Of a stretch of 64,000 bases of DNA, positions 32,201-40,448 are shown one piece after another. The position numbers and the translations under genes were made by a program. The stretch is from Chromobacterium violaceum ATCC 12472. GTDB taxonomy: Bacteria; Pseudomonadota; Gammaproteobacteria; Burkholderiales; Chromobacteriaceae. How positions within the stretch are numbered: the stretch's first letter is position 1; every line of letters begins with the position of its first letter. The DNA lies in contig NC_005085.1 of the NCBI RefSeq assembly GCF_000007705.1, positions 2,303,752 to 2,367,751 on the forward strand, written 5' to 3'. The notes below the pieces were generated by a model. The model saw nothing but the letters and a program-made list of their open reading frames with translations. It was not told where the DNA came from and did not search any database.

Positions 32201-32506
32201 ATGCAAACCAACCCGATTCAGGCCAAGCGGCCACCGTTCAATGCCCAAATGATGACGGGTGCAATGAAGGTGGTCCACGCGATAGAAGCGCTGACCCAGA
32301 ACAACTTCACCGTGGTGTCGGTGGAGCTGAACACCCCGACCCGGCCGACCATCACCATCCAAACCTGCGGCAACTGCCGCCGGATGATCGAAAAGGGCGA
32401 GGCCGTGTACTTCAGCTTTGGCCGGGACACCTACTTTGGCCCGTACCGCCAGGGGCAGTTTGAGCTGGGCGGATGCCGGATTGTGTGGACGGAGATGGGG
32501 AACTGA
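32201..32506 (+). CDS. Small early phage protein with cysteine pair
   Basis: A 101-aa protein starting 1 nt after the MuB-like stop. The centre has a strand-rich part with TITIQTCGNCRRM, and a third Cys appears in GGCRIVW, possibly metal binding. No family recognised. Part of the early operon. Confidence 0.72.
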   Translation: MQTNPIQAKRPPFNAQMMTGAMKVVHAIEALTQNNFTVVSVELNTPTRPTITIQTCGNCRRMIEKGEAVYFSFGRDTYFGPYRQGQFELGGCRIVWTEMGN

Positions 32507-32536
32507 CCCCGTTACTCAAAATTCAAGGAGCCAGTC

Positions 32537-32869
32537 ATGAACCTGAATCACGAAGTGGCCTCATTGCAACGCATTGCCCAATACACCTCAGAAAACATCA
32601 CCCGCGCCTCGGCAGCCGGCCGCAGCTTCATCGAAATCACTCGCTCCAGCCCGGCCGCCCTGGAGCTGGTGGCGGACATCTATTCGGTGCAGTTCGAGCG
32701 CGAGGAGCGGATCGATACCAGCGTGCCGTTTGATACCGCGGCGTGGGAACAGGAAATGCTGGTGGTGTCCGCCCCGGCCAATCGCCCGGCGTGGCGCCAG
32801 TTGTACCGGATGGCGCGGCAGATGATCAACGGCAAGCGCCAGCTGCTGCAGGCCCAGGCGGCATGCTGA
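32537..32869 (+). CDS. Early phage protein of unknown function
   Basis: A 110-aa protein, Shine-Dalgarno AAGGAG. N-terminus helical (EVASLQRIAQYTSENITRASAAGRSFIE); the rest is mixed, with WEQEMLVVSAPANRPAWRQLYRMARQM. It overlaps the next ORF by 7 nt. No family recognised. Confidence 0.7.
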   Translation: MNLNHEVASLQRIAQYTSENITRASAAGRSFIEITRSSPAALELVADIYSVQFEREERIDTSVPFDTAAWEQEMLVVSAPANRPAWRQLYRMARQMINGKRQLLQAQAAC

Positions 32870-33234
32870 AGCAAGCCGTGCCCGAGCTGGACGCTGCCAC
32901 CAAGCAGCGTCTGGCCGACGAGGTGGAACGGCTGGTGGCGATGGGCACTGGCCGCAAGGAGGCCAGGCGGATCGTCTGGCTGGACTATCAGGACGAGCTG
33001 CAGCAGTACCAGGTAGCTCCCGCGGCGGAAGTATCGCCCCCGGCCGAGACGGAGACAGAGGCGCCGGCCGCGTCCGCCGGAGAAATACCCGGCCCGGAAC
33101 CGCCGCCGACATTGTCGCCCAGGCGATTTTGGCGGGCTGCAGATGAGGTGCCGCTGACGCCGGAGTGGCTGGAAAGAAACCGGGCCGAGTTGGCCAAGGT
33201 GAAACGATTGGTAGGACTGAGGAGTGAGGAATGA
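32863..33234 (+). CDS. Early phage protein with Pro/Glu-rich linker
   Basis: A 123-aa protein starting at the ATG within GGCATGCTGA, overlapping the previous stop. Residues 5-45 are helical (ATKQRLADEVERLVAMGTGRKEARRIVW). A Pro/Glu/Ala linker follows, then a C-terminal helix with TPEWLERNRAELAKVKRL. Unknown role; its layout suggests an adaptor with two short helices. Confidence 0.7.
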   Translation: MLKQAVPELDAATKQRLADEVERLVAMGTGRKEARRIVWLDYQDELQQYQVAPAAEVSPPAETETEAPAASAGEIPGPEPPPTLSPRRFWRAADEVPLTPEWLERNRAELAKVKRLVGLRSEE

Positions 33235-33842
33235 ACGCTATCCCCGAAGGGTACAAGCAAGACGGAAAAGGCCGGCTGGTGCCGATCAACATCATCAAGC
33301 CGATAGACATCGCCCGCGACGAGTTTGTCGCCGAGGCACTGCAGAAAGCTGTGGCCATGCAAGACCAACTGGCCCAATTCAAGGCCGGCTTGTTCGCCGA
33401 CATCGACGCATTCGTGGCGCTATCGGCCGAGCGTTACAAGGCTGATGTGGGCGGCGAAAAGGGTAACGTCACCTTGACCAGCTTTGACGGCAATACCCGC
33501 GTACTGAGGGCCATTGCTGACACGCTGACCTTCGACGAAGGGTTGCTGGCTGCAAAGGCGTTGATCGATGAGTGCGTCCAAGAGTGGACTGAGGATGCGC
33601 GACCGGAGGTGAAGGCGCTCATCTCTGACGCATTTCAGGTCGACAAGGCCGGCAACATCTCGACCGGCCGAGTGCTGGGCTTGCGCCGGCTCGATATCCA
33701 GGACGAGAAGTGGCAACGCGCGATGCGCGCGCTGTCGGAATCGGTGCGGGTGCAGTGTTCCAAGGCCTATGTCCGAATCGAACGGCGTAGCGAAGGCACT
33801 GGCAAGTTCGAAGCCGTTCGGCTGGATTTGGCGGGGGTGTGA
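33231..33842 (+). CDS. DUF3164 family phage protein
   Basis: A 203-aa protein of a family common in Mu-like early regions. It opens PEGYKQDGKGRLVPINIIKPID, then a helical part and EKGNVTLTSFDGNTRVLRA, and LRRLDIQDEKWQRAMRALSESVRV near the end. The function of the family is unknown. ATGA overlap with the preceding gene. Confidence 0.88.
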   Translation: MNAIPEGYKQDGKGRLVPINIIKPIDIARDEFVAEALQKAVAMQDQLAQFKAGLFADIDAFVALSAERYKADVGGEKGNVTLTSFDGNTRVLRAIADTLTFDEGLLAAKALIDECVQEWTEDARPEVKALISDAFQVDKAGNISTGRVLGLRRLDIQDEKWQRAMRALSESVRVQCSKAYVRIERRSEGTGKFEAVRLDLAGV

Positions 33843-33843
33843 G

Positions 33844-34065
33844 ATGGGCAAGCTGACCAACCTGTTTGAGTGGGACCAAACCACGCTGCTAGAGGTATTT
33901 GAAGAGGCTGAGGCTACGGTCAACAACCAGTTCGACATCGTGGAAATGGAGCTGGCCGATGGTCGCTCAGTTGTGATGGCCATGATCGCAGGAACGCACG
34001 TACAGCCAATCGCTCAGCTGTTGCGGGAGGCCAAAGAGACCGCAATCGATGTGCGAGCGGATTAA
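33844..34065 (+). CDS. Small early phage protein
   Basis: A 73-aa acidic protein starting just after the DUF3164 stop (LTNLFEWDQTTLLEVFEEAEATVNNQ ... ADGRSVVMAMIAGTHVQPIAQLLREAKE). No family recognised. Confidence 0.68.
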   Translation: MGKLTNLFEWDQTTLLEVFEEAEATVNNQFDIVEMELADGRSVVMAMIAGTHVQPIAQLLREAKETAIDVRAD

Positions 34066-34111
34066 ACACTACGCCGCTTTGACAATTTCTTTCACCAGCA
34101 AGGAGCAAACC

Positions 34112-34384
34112 ATGACCAAGCAAGACCTGATCAAACACCTGGCCGCCCACGCGGATGTCACCAACAAGCAAGCCGAATCCGTTCTCAACGCGCTGACCAC
34201 TGCGGTGCTCGACACCGTGCGGGCGGGGGGCGAGCTGGCGATCTCCGACCTCGGCAAGTTTGGCACCACCCAGCGCGCAGCCAAGACCGGCCGCAATCCG
34301 AAAACCGGCGAGACCATCCAGATCGCAGCCAAGCGCGCGCCCAAGTTCTCCCCAGCCAAGGCGCTGAAGGACGCCGCCGCGTAA
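34112..34384 (+). CDS. HU-family DNA-binding protein
   Basis: A 90-aa histone-like protein: TKQDLIKHLAAHADVTNKQAESVLNAL, then GELAISDLGKFGTTQRAAKTGRNPKTGE with the beta-arm region, ending PKFSPAKALKDAA. Mu transposition needs HU to bend the left end, so a phage-coded copy makes the element less dependent on the host. Strong Shine-Dalgarno AAGGAGC. Confidence 0.93.
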   Translation: MTKQDLIKHLAAHADVTNKQAESVLNALTTAVLDTVRAGGELAISDLGKFGTTQRAAKTGRNPKTGETIQIAAKRAPKFSPAKALKDAAA

Positions 34385-34390
34385 AGCGAA

Positions 34391-34439
34391 ACCGCGCACA
34401 TTGAAATATGTGCGCGGTCTGCCCGGCGTGGTTGCCGGG
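34391..34439 (+). terminator. Two hairpins between HU and GemA
   Basis: The first has an 11-bp perfect stem (ACCGCGCACAT / ATGTGCGCGGT, 34391-34418), the second a 6-bp stem (CCCGGC / GCCGGG, 34422-34439). There is no T-run after either. They more likely set mRNA stability or partial termination within the operon than full termination. Confidence 0.45.
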
Positions 34440-34458
34440 TACTGATGAGCAGCCAACG

Positions 34459-35061
34459 ATGAACGCAAAGACTCAAGACCGACAGCGACTGATCCGCCTG
34501 ATCCACGTAGCCAAGCGCGAGCTGGCTCTGGATGACGACAGCTACCGCGCTATTCTGCAGCGGATTGGAAGACAGGCATCCGCGGCTGACCTGACCGTTC
34601 CAGAGCTGAACCAGGTGTTGGAATACCTGAAGCGCAGCGGATTCAAGGTGCGTTCCAAAGGACAGCCCACCACTCAATCGCGCCCGCTGGCCCAGGACGA
34701 GCAGCACAAGAAGATACGCGCGCTCTGGCTGTTTCTGCATCAGATTGGTGTGGTCAAGAACCCGGCCGAGAGCGCCCTGGCTTCGTATGTGAAGCGGATT
34801 ACTGGCCGGGACGCCATGCAATGGCTGGCCGGCGACCAACTGGAGCAGGTGATCGAATCGCTGAAGAAGTGGGCGATGCGTTCACTGCCCGATCTGGTGC
34901 AGAAGCTGGCGACCGAAGTGAAGCAGCTGCCACTGACCGCCGCGCAGTGCAGTGAACTGAATCAGCTGATGAATACGGCCATGGCGCGTAAAACGTTCGA
35001 CCCGATGTTGAGCGCCTGGGAAAGCCTGACCGCCATCCTCAAGGCGAAGGAGGAAGCATGA
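34459..35061 (+). CDS. gemA: GemA-like regulatory protein (Mu gp16)
   Basis: A 200-aa protein of the GemA/DUF1018 family. It opens DRQRLIRLIHVAKRELALDDDSYRAILQRIG and continues LNQVLEYLKRSGF and KIRALWLFLHQIGVV. In Mu, GemA affects expression of host DNA gyrase and ligase genes. The stop overlaps the Mor gene start. Confidence 0.9.
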   Translation: MNAKTQDRQRLIRLIHVAKRELALDDDSYRAILQRIGRQASAADLTVPELNQVLEYLKRSGFKVRSKGQPTTQSRPLAQDEQHKKIRALWLFLHQIGVVKNPAESALASYVKRITGRDAMQWLAGDQLEQVIESLKKWAMRSLPDLVQKLATEVKQLPLTAAQCSELNQLMNTAMARKTFDPMLSAWESLTAILKAKEEA

Positions 35062-35411
35062 AGCCCATCCATACCCGCAGCAAAGGCCCTGAGCTGCTGT
35101 CCGACCTGGCCGACCACATCGCCGAGGCTCTGCAGGAGCTGGCCAGCATTGAACGCGAGATCGGTGAGCAGCTGGGCAGCGAGATCGCCAACCGGATGGC
35201 CGCGCACTGGGGAGGCCAGAACATCTATTTCCCGATGGGACTGTCGGTCAGGTTGTCGAAACGGGACCGGAAGATATTCGAGGAATTCACCGGAGACAAC
35301 CACGGCGACTTGGCGCGCAAGTACGGTGTCAGCCTGCAGTGGATTTACAAGATAGTGAAGGCTGTCCGGCGTGAGGAAATGGAGAGTCGCCAGGGCGATA
35401 TGTTCAGCTGA
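35058..35411 (+). CDS. mor: Mor/C-family middle/late transcription activator
   Basis: A 117-aa protein of the Mor transcription activator family. The N-terminal dimerisation helices (ELLSDLADHIAEALQE) and the IYFPMGLSVRLSKRDRKIFEEF strand-helix region are visible. The C-terminal helix-turn-helix is NHGDLARKYGVSLQWIYKIVKAV. Only one such gene is seen, where Mu has both Mor and C, so it may control the four late dyads directly. Last gene of the early operon. Confidence 0.93.
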   Translation: MKPIHTRSKGPELLSDLADHIAEALQELASIEREIGEQLGSEIANRMAAHWGGQNIYFPMGLSVRLSKRDRKIFEEFTGDNHGDLARKYGVSLQWIYKIVKAVRREEMESRQGDMFS

Positions 35412-35413
35412 AA

Positions 35414-35437
35414 GTGGTGGGCCAACCGGCTCACCAC
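35414..35437 (+). terminator. Hairpin after mor
   Basis: GTGGTGGGCC pairs with GGCTCACCAC (one mismatch) across an AACC loop, starting 3 nt after the mor stop, followed by CCTTTGC. Probable end of the early transcript, keeping it from running into host DNA. Confidence 0.55.
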
Positions 35438-35481
35438 CCTTTGCAATACGTGAAATAGATTTTCAGACCGCCGTCCATCCT

Positions 35482-35543
35482 CTTCCCGTATCATCCCAGC
35501 TGTTCCCGATTATCACGTTACTACTTGGTGGGTTTATCTCTCA
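35482..35543 (+). other. Prophage right end with transposase-site-like repeats
   Basis: Read outward-in on the - strand, TGATAATCGGGAA (35517-35505) and TGATACGGGAA (35493-35483) repeat about 23 bp apart, the usual spacing of MuA-type sites near an end. A CA dinucleotide at 35542-35543 (TG on the other strand) is the best candidate terminus, and the host DUF2269 frame is recognisable shortly after it. A CA at 35550-35551 is an alternative. Confidence 0.55.
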
Positions 35544-35777
35544 CCCCCTCATGTTTGGGCGCTGGGCTTGTTTTTATTTGCCGGCGTGTGCTGGCTGCCG
35601 GTTGTATGGCTGCAGATCCGGATGGCGGGCATGGCCCGCGACGCGGCGGAGGCCGGGCAGGCGCTGCCGGCGCGCTACTGGCGTTTCGCGCGGATTTGGG
35701 AGTGCCTGGGCTATCCGGCCTTCTGCGCGATGCTGGCGGTGTATTTTCTGATGGTGTTGAAGCCGGACTGGTCGTGA
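35544..35777 (+). pseudogene. DUF2269 membrane protein, 3' fragment interrupted by the prophage
   Basis: About 77 codons of an integral membrane protein: VWALGLFLFAGVCWLPVVWLQIRM, then ARYWRFARIWECLGYPAFCAMLAVYFLMVLKPDW. This is the C-terminal third of the DUF2269 family, two of its membrane helices. The usual N-terminal helices are missing and should lie on the far side of the prophage. There is no sensible start for the fragment. The break supports recent or retained phage insertion at this site. Confidence 0.78.
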
Positions 35778-35848
35778 GCGTGCGGCAAGAGACCGGGAGC
35801 GAGGCTTTTCTGCGCTGCTGGAAGAGGGCGGCCACGGTCTCTTGATGG

Positions 35849-37171
35849 CTAGTGGAGAAGCTTCATCAGCAGTGTGGCCAGAACGATCATTGACGCCCCG
35901 CCGATACGGGTCGAGATTTGCGCGAAGGGCATCATTTCCATCCGGTTGGCGGCCGACAGGATCGCCACGTCGCCGGTGCCGCCCAGGCCGCTATGGCAGG
36001 CGGCGACAATGGCCGATTCCACCGGATACATCTTCAGCAACAGGCCGATGCCGAAGCCGCTGGCCACCATGGCCAGCACGATCGCCGCGCAGAGCAGAAC
36101 ATACCCGGGGGTGACGGAAGCCACCATCTGGTTCCATGGCACGAATAGGGTGCCCAGCCCAACCAGGATGGCGTATGTCAGATTGCTCGTCATGAATTGG
36201 TACATCTGGTAGGCGCCCAGCTCCATCTGCGCCGGCATCACCTTGCTCACCTTGACCAGGGCGGCGGTGATAATCATCAGGATCGGCCCCGGGATGCCGG
36301 TAATCGGGGCAAATAAAGACCCCAGGGTGAAAAAAGAACAGGTGAGCAGCAAGCCGCTTCCCATCAAGCTCAAATTGATCGGCGCTTCATGTTGCGCGGC
36401 CAGCCATTCCCGATCCTCCCCGGTTTTGACCAGCATGCCATTGCCGCTGAATCGCGGGCGCTTCTTGCCATAAAAATTGAGCAGGCCGGCCAGCAGGATG
36501 GCGACGACATTGCCGATCAGCGCCGCGGGAATCAGTGTGGCGACAATTTGAGCCTGCGGGATTCGGGTCATTTCGGAATAGCCGATGGAGAGCGGCAGAA
36601 TGCCCTCGCCGATGCCACCGCCCAAAATGGGAATGATGATGTAGAAGAAGGTGTGCCCAGGGGTGTAGCCGGACAATAGGCCGACAAGCATGCCGGCGGC
36701 GACGGCGCCCAGCGTTCCCACCAGCAGCGGGATGAACATCCGCAAAAAGCCCTGCACCAAAACCTTGTGGTTCATGCCGAGAATGCTGCCGACCACCAGA
36801 CAGGCAATGTAGAGGTATTGCAGATTGGCGGTCTTCATCGCCATGGCCAGCGCTTTCAGCATGTCGGGGTCGAATAGCTTGTATCCCAGCAATGCCGAGG
36901 GGACAAACAGGCAGAGAATGGCCGAGCCGCCGATATGCTTGAGCACGGGAATCCTCTTGCCTAGCTCGCCCAGCAGAAAGCCGGACAGCATCATGACGGC
37001 CAGGCCGCCGATCAGGTCGTTCGGCAGGCGATGCGCGATGGCGGCGGCGACTGCAATGGCGGCGAGCGACAAATAGAGCGGCAAGGGCAGCGGTCCGACG
37101 CGCATGGCCATCAATTTGCTCCATGGCCCATTGCCTGCCGGCGGCTTGCTAACGGTTTCCTCTATATGCAT
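35849..37171 (-). CDS. 2-hydroxycarboxylate/Na+ symporter (CitS/MaeN family)
   Basis: A 440-aa inner membrane carrier with about 11 hydrophobic segments. It has the two family re-entrant motifs: GGGIGEGILPLS (about residue 185) and GLGGTGDVAILSA (about 400). The family moves citrate, malate or lactate with Na+ or in exchange. Start ATG 37171 with AGGAG upstream. It is downstream of the leuCD-type genes, on the same strand 62 nt away, so it probably brings in their substrate. Confidence 0.92.
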   Translation of the reverse strand: MHIEETVSKPPAGNGPWSKLMAMRVGPLPLPLYLSLAAIAVAAAIAHRLPNDLIGGLAVMMLSGFLLGELGKRIPVLKHIGGSAILCLFVPSALLGYKLFDPDMLKALAMAMKTANLQYLYIACLVVGSILGMNHKVLVQGFLRMFIPLLVGTLGAVAAGMLVGLLSGYTPGHTFFYIIIPILGGGIGEGILPLSIGYSEMTRIPQAQIVATLIPAALIGNVVAILLAGLLNFYGKKRPRFSGNGMLVKTGEDREWLAAQHEAPINLSLMGSGLLLTCSFFTLGSLFAPITGIPGPILMIITAALVKVSKVMPAQMELGAYQMYQFMTSNLTYAILVGLGTLFVPWNQMVASVTPGYVLLCAAIVLAMVASGFGIGLLLKMYPVESAIVAACHSGLGGTGDVAILSAANRMEMMPFAQISTRIGGASMIVLATLLMKLLH

Positions 37172-37233
37172 TTTTGTCTCCTCTGATAGGGCGTGACGGC
37201 GCCGCCGGGCTGGTGGCCCGGCAGGGCGCCCGC

Positions 37234-37872
37234 TTACGCCAAACGGTTTTTTGTCATGGATGCGATGTCTTTCAGCCAGGGCCGCTGCTGCCAATGTCTG
37301 GCGGCGAAAGCATGGATTTGGTCTTGCATGGCCAAGGTCGCGCCTATCATGTCCAGGCCTTCGAGGAACATCCGGCGATGGCGTTCGGACAGCGAGAAAG
37401 ACGCCGTCAGACTTTTGCTTCGCACCGTCATGGATGCGACATCGATCGTGATCCAGCTGTTTTCCGGCGCGGAGACGTCGGCGAGAATGGTCCCGACATC
37501 GGCCTCGGCCAGCGCCACCAGCATCAGGCTGTTGTTCATCGCGTTCGAATAGAAAATCTCGCCGAAGCTTGGCGCGATCACCGCTTGGATGCCGTATTGC
37601 ATCAGGCCCCAGACCGCATGCTCGCGGCTGGAGCCGCAACCGAAGTTGGGACCGGCGACCAGTATCCTGGCCGCGGCGTATTCCGGCCGATTGAGAACGA
37701 ATTCCGGGCGGGGCTTTCCATCCGGGCCGAAGCGCATGTCGTATAGCAGGCCTTCGGCCAAGCCCGCCTTGTCGATGCGGCGCAGGAATTGCTTCGGCAT
37801 GATCTGGTCGGTGTCCAGATTGCTGACCGGCAGCGGCGCGGCCATGCCTTCGATTCGGGTATGAATGGTCAT
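37234..37872 (-). CDS. leuD: 3-isopropylmalate dehydratase-type small subunit
   Basis: A 212-aa swivel-domain subunit of an aconitase-type hydro-lyase. It has SNLDTDQIMPKQFL and the conserved NFGCGSSREHAVWGL. Start overlaps the large subunit stop (ATGA). By sequence it is LeuD-like, but the neighbours are a dicarboxylate carrier and a LysR regulator, with no leuB or leuA. The true substrate may therefore be a related 2-hydroxy acid such as citramalate or a methylmalate. Confidence 0.85.
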   Translation of the reverse strand: MTIHTRIEGMAAPLPVSNLDTDQIMPKQFLRRIDKAGLAEGLLYDMRFGPDGKPRPEFVLNRPEYAAARILVAGPNFGCGSSREHAVWGLMQYGIQAVIAPSFGEIFYSNAMNNSLMLVALAEADVGTILADVSAPENSWITIDVASMTVRSKSLTASFSLSERHRRMFLEGLDMIGATLAMQDQIHAFAARHWQQRPWLKDIASMTKNRLA

Positions 37873-39299
37873 GCGCGGACTCCCAGTTTGCGAACGTCGG
37901 TGATGCAGCCGGCGACGGCGGCAGCGGCGGCCATGGCGGGGCTCATCAGGTGGGTGATCGCATCCCGGCCTTGGCGGCCTTCGAAATTGCGGTTGGTGGT
38001 GGAGGCGCATCGCTCGCCGGGGTTGAGCACGTCGTCATTCATGGCCAGGCATAGGGAACAGCCAGGTTGACGCCATTCAAAGCCGGCTTCGATGAAGAGC
38101 TGAGCCAGGCCTTCCTGTTCGGCCTGGCGGCGCACCTCGCCTGAGCCCGGCACGATCATGGCGCGCACCGAAGGCGCCACGCTTCGTCCGCGCACGATGT
38201 CCGCGACGGCGCGCAAGTCCTCGATGCGGGCATTGGTGCAAGAGCCGATGAAGACGCGCTGGATGGGCAAGCCTTCCAATTGGGCGCCTTCGGCCAGGCC
38301 GGTGTAGCGCAGCGCCCGCTGCATGGTGAGCCGCTCAGGCCCCTCCGGCGCTGACGCGGCGACGGGGATGCGGCCGCTGATCGGAATGGATTGGTCGGGG
38401 CTGGTGCCCCATGTCACATAGGGCTCGACGTCGCCGGCCTGGAATTCAAGCTTCAGGTCGAATGGGGCGCCGTCGTCGCTGCGCAGGGCGCGCCAGTCCG
38501 CCTTCGCGGCGTCCAGCGTCGCGCCGGCCAAGTCCGGACAATGACGGGCGACGTATTCCAGCGTCAGCGCATCCGGCGCGATGAGCGCGCCGCGGGCGCC
38601 GGCCTCGACCGCCATATTGCACAAGGTCATCCGCGCTTCTATCGTCAACGCTTCAATGGCTTCGCCGCAGAACTCAACCGCGTAGCCGCGCGCGCCGTGC
38701 GCGCCGATCCGGTTGATGATCAGCAGGATCAGGTCCTTGGCGGTGGTGCCGAGCGGCAAGCGGCCGGCTACATGGATGCGCATGGTTGGCGCCAGGCGAT
38801 ACACCAGGGTCTGGGTCGCCAATACGTGTTCGACTTCGGAGGTGCCGATGCCGAAGCCCAAGGCCCCCAGCGCGCCATAGGTCGTGGTGTGGCTGTCGCC
38901 GCAGAGGACGACCATGCCGGGACGAATCATGCCCAGTTCCGGCGCGATGACATGTTCGATGCCTTGAAAACGGTTGTTGGCGTCGAAAAGCGGGATGCCG
39001 TGGCGCTCGCAATTCTTCTTCAGGTTCGAGGCCTGCAATGCCGAATTCGGCTCCTCGATGATGCGGATCGCCACGGGGTGGGTCGGGATGATGTGGTCGA
39101 CCACGGATACGTTCTGGCCGGGCTGCAAGACTGTGCGGCCGGCTTCCGCCAGCCCGGCGAAGGCTTGCGGGCTGGTGTACTCGTTCATGATGTGCAGATC
39201 GGCGTACAGCAGCACGTTCTGCGAATCCAGACGCGCCACCGTGTGGGTCTCGACCAGTTTCTGGTACAGCGTTTGGGGTGGGGTTTGCAATGCGGTCAC
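37869..39299 (-). CDS. leuC: 3-isopropylmalate dehydratase-type large subunit
   Basis: A 476-aa [4Fe-4S] hydro-lyase subunit. Active-site regions are HIMNEYTSPQAF near the start, VVLCGDSHTTTYGALGAL, and the cluster cysteines in FIGSCTNARIEDL and PGCSLCLAMN. Length is normal for LeuC. Start is GTG 39299 with GGGAGA upstream. Divergent from the LysR gene across a 115-nt gap with a LysR-type dyad. See leuD for doubts on substrate. Confidence 0.87.
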   Translation of the reverse strand: MTALQTPPQTLYQKLVETHTVARLDSQNVLLYADLHIMNEYTSPQAFAGLAEAGRTVLQPGQNVSVVDHIIPTHPVAIRIIEEPNSALQASNLKKNCERHGIPLFDANNRFQGIEHVIAPELGMIRPGMVVLCGDSHTTTYGALGALGFGIGTSEVEHVLATQTLVYRLAPTMRIHVAGRLPLGTTAKDLILLIINRIGAHGARGYAVEFCGEAIEALTIEARMTLCNMAVEAGARGALIAPDALTLEYVARHCPDLAGATLDAAKADWRALRSDDGAPFDLKLEFQAGDVEPYVTWGTSPDQSIPISGRIPVAASAPEGPERLTMQRALRYTGLAEGAQLEGLPIQRVFIGSCTNARIEDLRAVADIVRGRSVAPSVRAMIVPGSGEVRRQAEQEGLAQLFIEAGFEWRQPGCSLCLAMNDDVLNPGERCASTTNRNFEGRQGRDAITHLMSPAMAAAAAVAGCITDVRKLGVRA

Positions 39300-39356
39300 T
39301 CTTGTCTCCCGATGAGCCTGAAAGCGCGGAGGCTTCCTTGGGAGGCAAATTATTGG

Positions 39357-39376
39357 ATTGCAGATTTTTGTACAAT
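39357..39376. promoter_or_regulatory. LysR-type binding site between leuC and lysR
   Basis: ATTG and CAAT arms separated by 12 nt, in an AT-rich divergent intergenic region. This fits the T-N11-A pattern of LysR operators. It would let the regulator control both itself and the leuCD-symporter operon. Confidence 0.6.
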
Positions 39377-39414
39377 AATGGAAATATCAAACTGTTTTTA
39401 ACTTGAATGCAAAA

Positions 39415-40335
39415 ATGAGCTCGGTATCCGATGTGGCTTTTTTCATGGAAGTGGTCAAGGCGGGCACGCTGTCCGGCGCGGCGCAGGAGCTTGGCGTATC
39501 GACAGCCGCCGTCAGCCGGCGCCTGGCCAATCTCGAGGTGCGGCTCGGCATCCGGCTGTTGAACCGCACGACGAGACGGGCGGCCGTTACGTATGAAGGC
39601 GAGCTGTATCTGGCGGAGGGGAAAAAGATTCTTGGGGAGCTGGAGGAATTGGAGCAAAGGCTGGCCAGCGCGCACTCCGTCCCGAAGGGGCTGTTGCGGG
39701 TCAATGCGACCTTCGGCTTCGGCCGCCAGTTCATCGCCCCGGCGATAGCGGATTTTGTCGAGCTTCATCCCGATGTCGACGTTCAGCTGTCCCTGTCCGA
39801 CCGCCCGGTCAATCTGATCGAGGACGGATTCGATGTCTGCATCCGCTTCGGCGACCTGCCCGATGCGCGTCTCACATCCAGGAAGATCGCCTGCAATCGC
39901 CGCCTGTTATGCGCGTCGCCGGGCTATCTGGAGCGTTTCGGCATCCCGGCGTCTCCGATGGATCTGCAGCGCCACCGTTGCATCGTGATCCGGGAAAGCG
40001 ATGAAACCTATGGCGCGTGGCATCTTTACTCGGGAGCCGCGCAAGCCAATGTGAAGGTTCGAGGGACGGTGTCGACCAACGATGGAGAAGTGGCTGTCGA
40101 CTGGGCGTTGCGGGGCTTGGGGATATTGCTGCGCTCGGAGTGGAATGTCGCGCCCTATCTGCGCTCGGGCCGATTGCGCGAAGTGCTCGGCGACTGGCGG
40201 TTTCCGCCCGCCGACATTCACGCGGTCTATCCGATGAAGAGCAACCTGTCGGCGAAAGTGCGGGCGTTCGTCAGCCATCTGGACAAGCATTTTGAGCCAT
40301 ACCGGCCCAGAGCGGAGGGCAAGAGTCGCTGGTAG
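39415..40335 (+). CDS. LysR-family transcriptional regulator
   Basis: A 306-aa regulator: winged helix at the N-terminus (AFFMEVVKAGTLSGAAQELGVSTAAVSRRLANLEVRLGIRLLNRTTR) and a periplasmic-binding-like effector domain (LLRVNATFGFGRQFIAPAIADFVELHPDV onward). Closest in style to the CrgA/DmlR subgroup; DmlR controls D-malate use, which suits the adjacent carrier. Start ATG 39415 chosen over TTG 39403; no clear Shine-Dalgarno. Confidence 0.9.
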   Translation: MSSVSDVAFFMEVVKAGTLSGAAQELGVSTAAVSRRLANLEVRLGIRLLNRTTRRAAVTYEGELYLAEGKKILGELEELEQRLASAHSVPKGLLRVNATFGFGRQFIAPAIADFVELHPDVDVQLSLSDRPVNLIEDGFDVCIRFGDLPDARLTSRKIACNRRLLCASPGYLERFGIPASPMDLQRHRCIVIRESDETYGAWHLYSGAAQANVKVRGTVSTNDGEVAVDWALRGLGILLRSEWNVAPYLRSGRLREVLGDWRFPPADIHAVYPMKSNLSAKVRAFVSHLDKHFEPYRPRAEGKSRW

Positions 40336-40414
40336 CGCTCGGCAAAGCCGCATTGACCTGGGTGATTTGGCTCTTATCGATGAGGCCGGAAAGATAGGAA
40401 TAGATGATAAAAAT

Positions 40415-40437
40415 AGCCGCCAACGTTGTTGGCGGCT
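40415..40437. terminator. Bidirectional terminator between lysR and prmB
   Basis: Perfect 10-bp stem AGCCGCCAAC / GTTGGCGGCT with a 3-nt loop between convergent genes. On the - strand ATTTTTATC follows, and on the + strand TTGCTGTCTGTTT. Confidence 0.85.
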
Positions 40438-40448
40438 TTGCTGTCTGT

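Larger units (their letters stand above)
1..35543. mobile_element. Mu/BcepMu-like transposable prophage (right part; left end outside window)
   Basis: A continuous phage gene set runs from the window start to about 35,543. It has a DDE transposase plus MuB-like ATPase, a Mor/C activator, a Mu-type head module and a P2-type contractile tail. Late genes are on the - strand and early genes on the + strand, diverging near 26,500. Tail fibre genes and the left end are not in the window. The right boundary is inferred from transposase-site-like repeats and from a host DUF2269 gene that resumes there without its 5' part. The exact base is uncertain by about 15 nt. Confidence 0.9.

Noticed and set aside
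35786-35840. 10-bp inverted repeat (CAAGAGACCG / CGGTCTCTTG) downstream of the DUF2269 fragment
   Set aside because: The arms are about 40 nt apart with no T-run; too weak to call a terminator or a mobile-element end.
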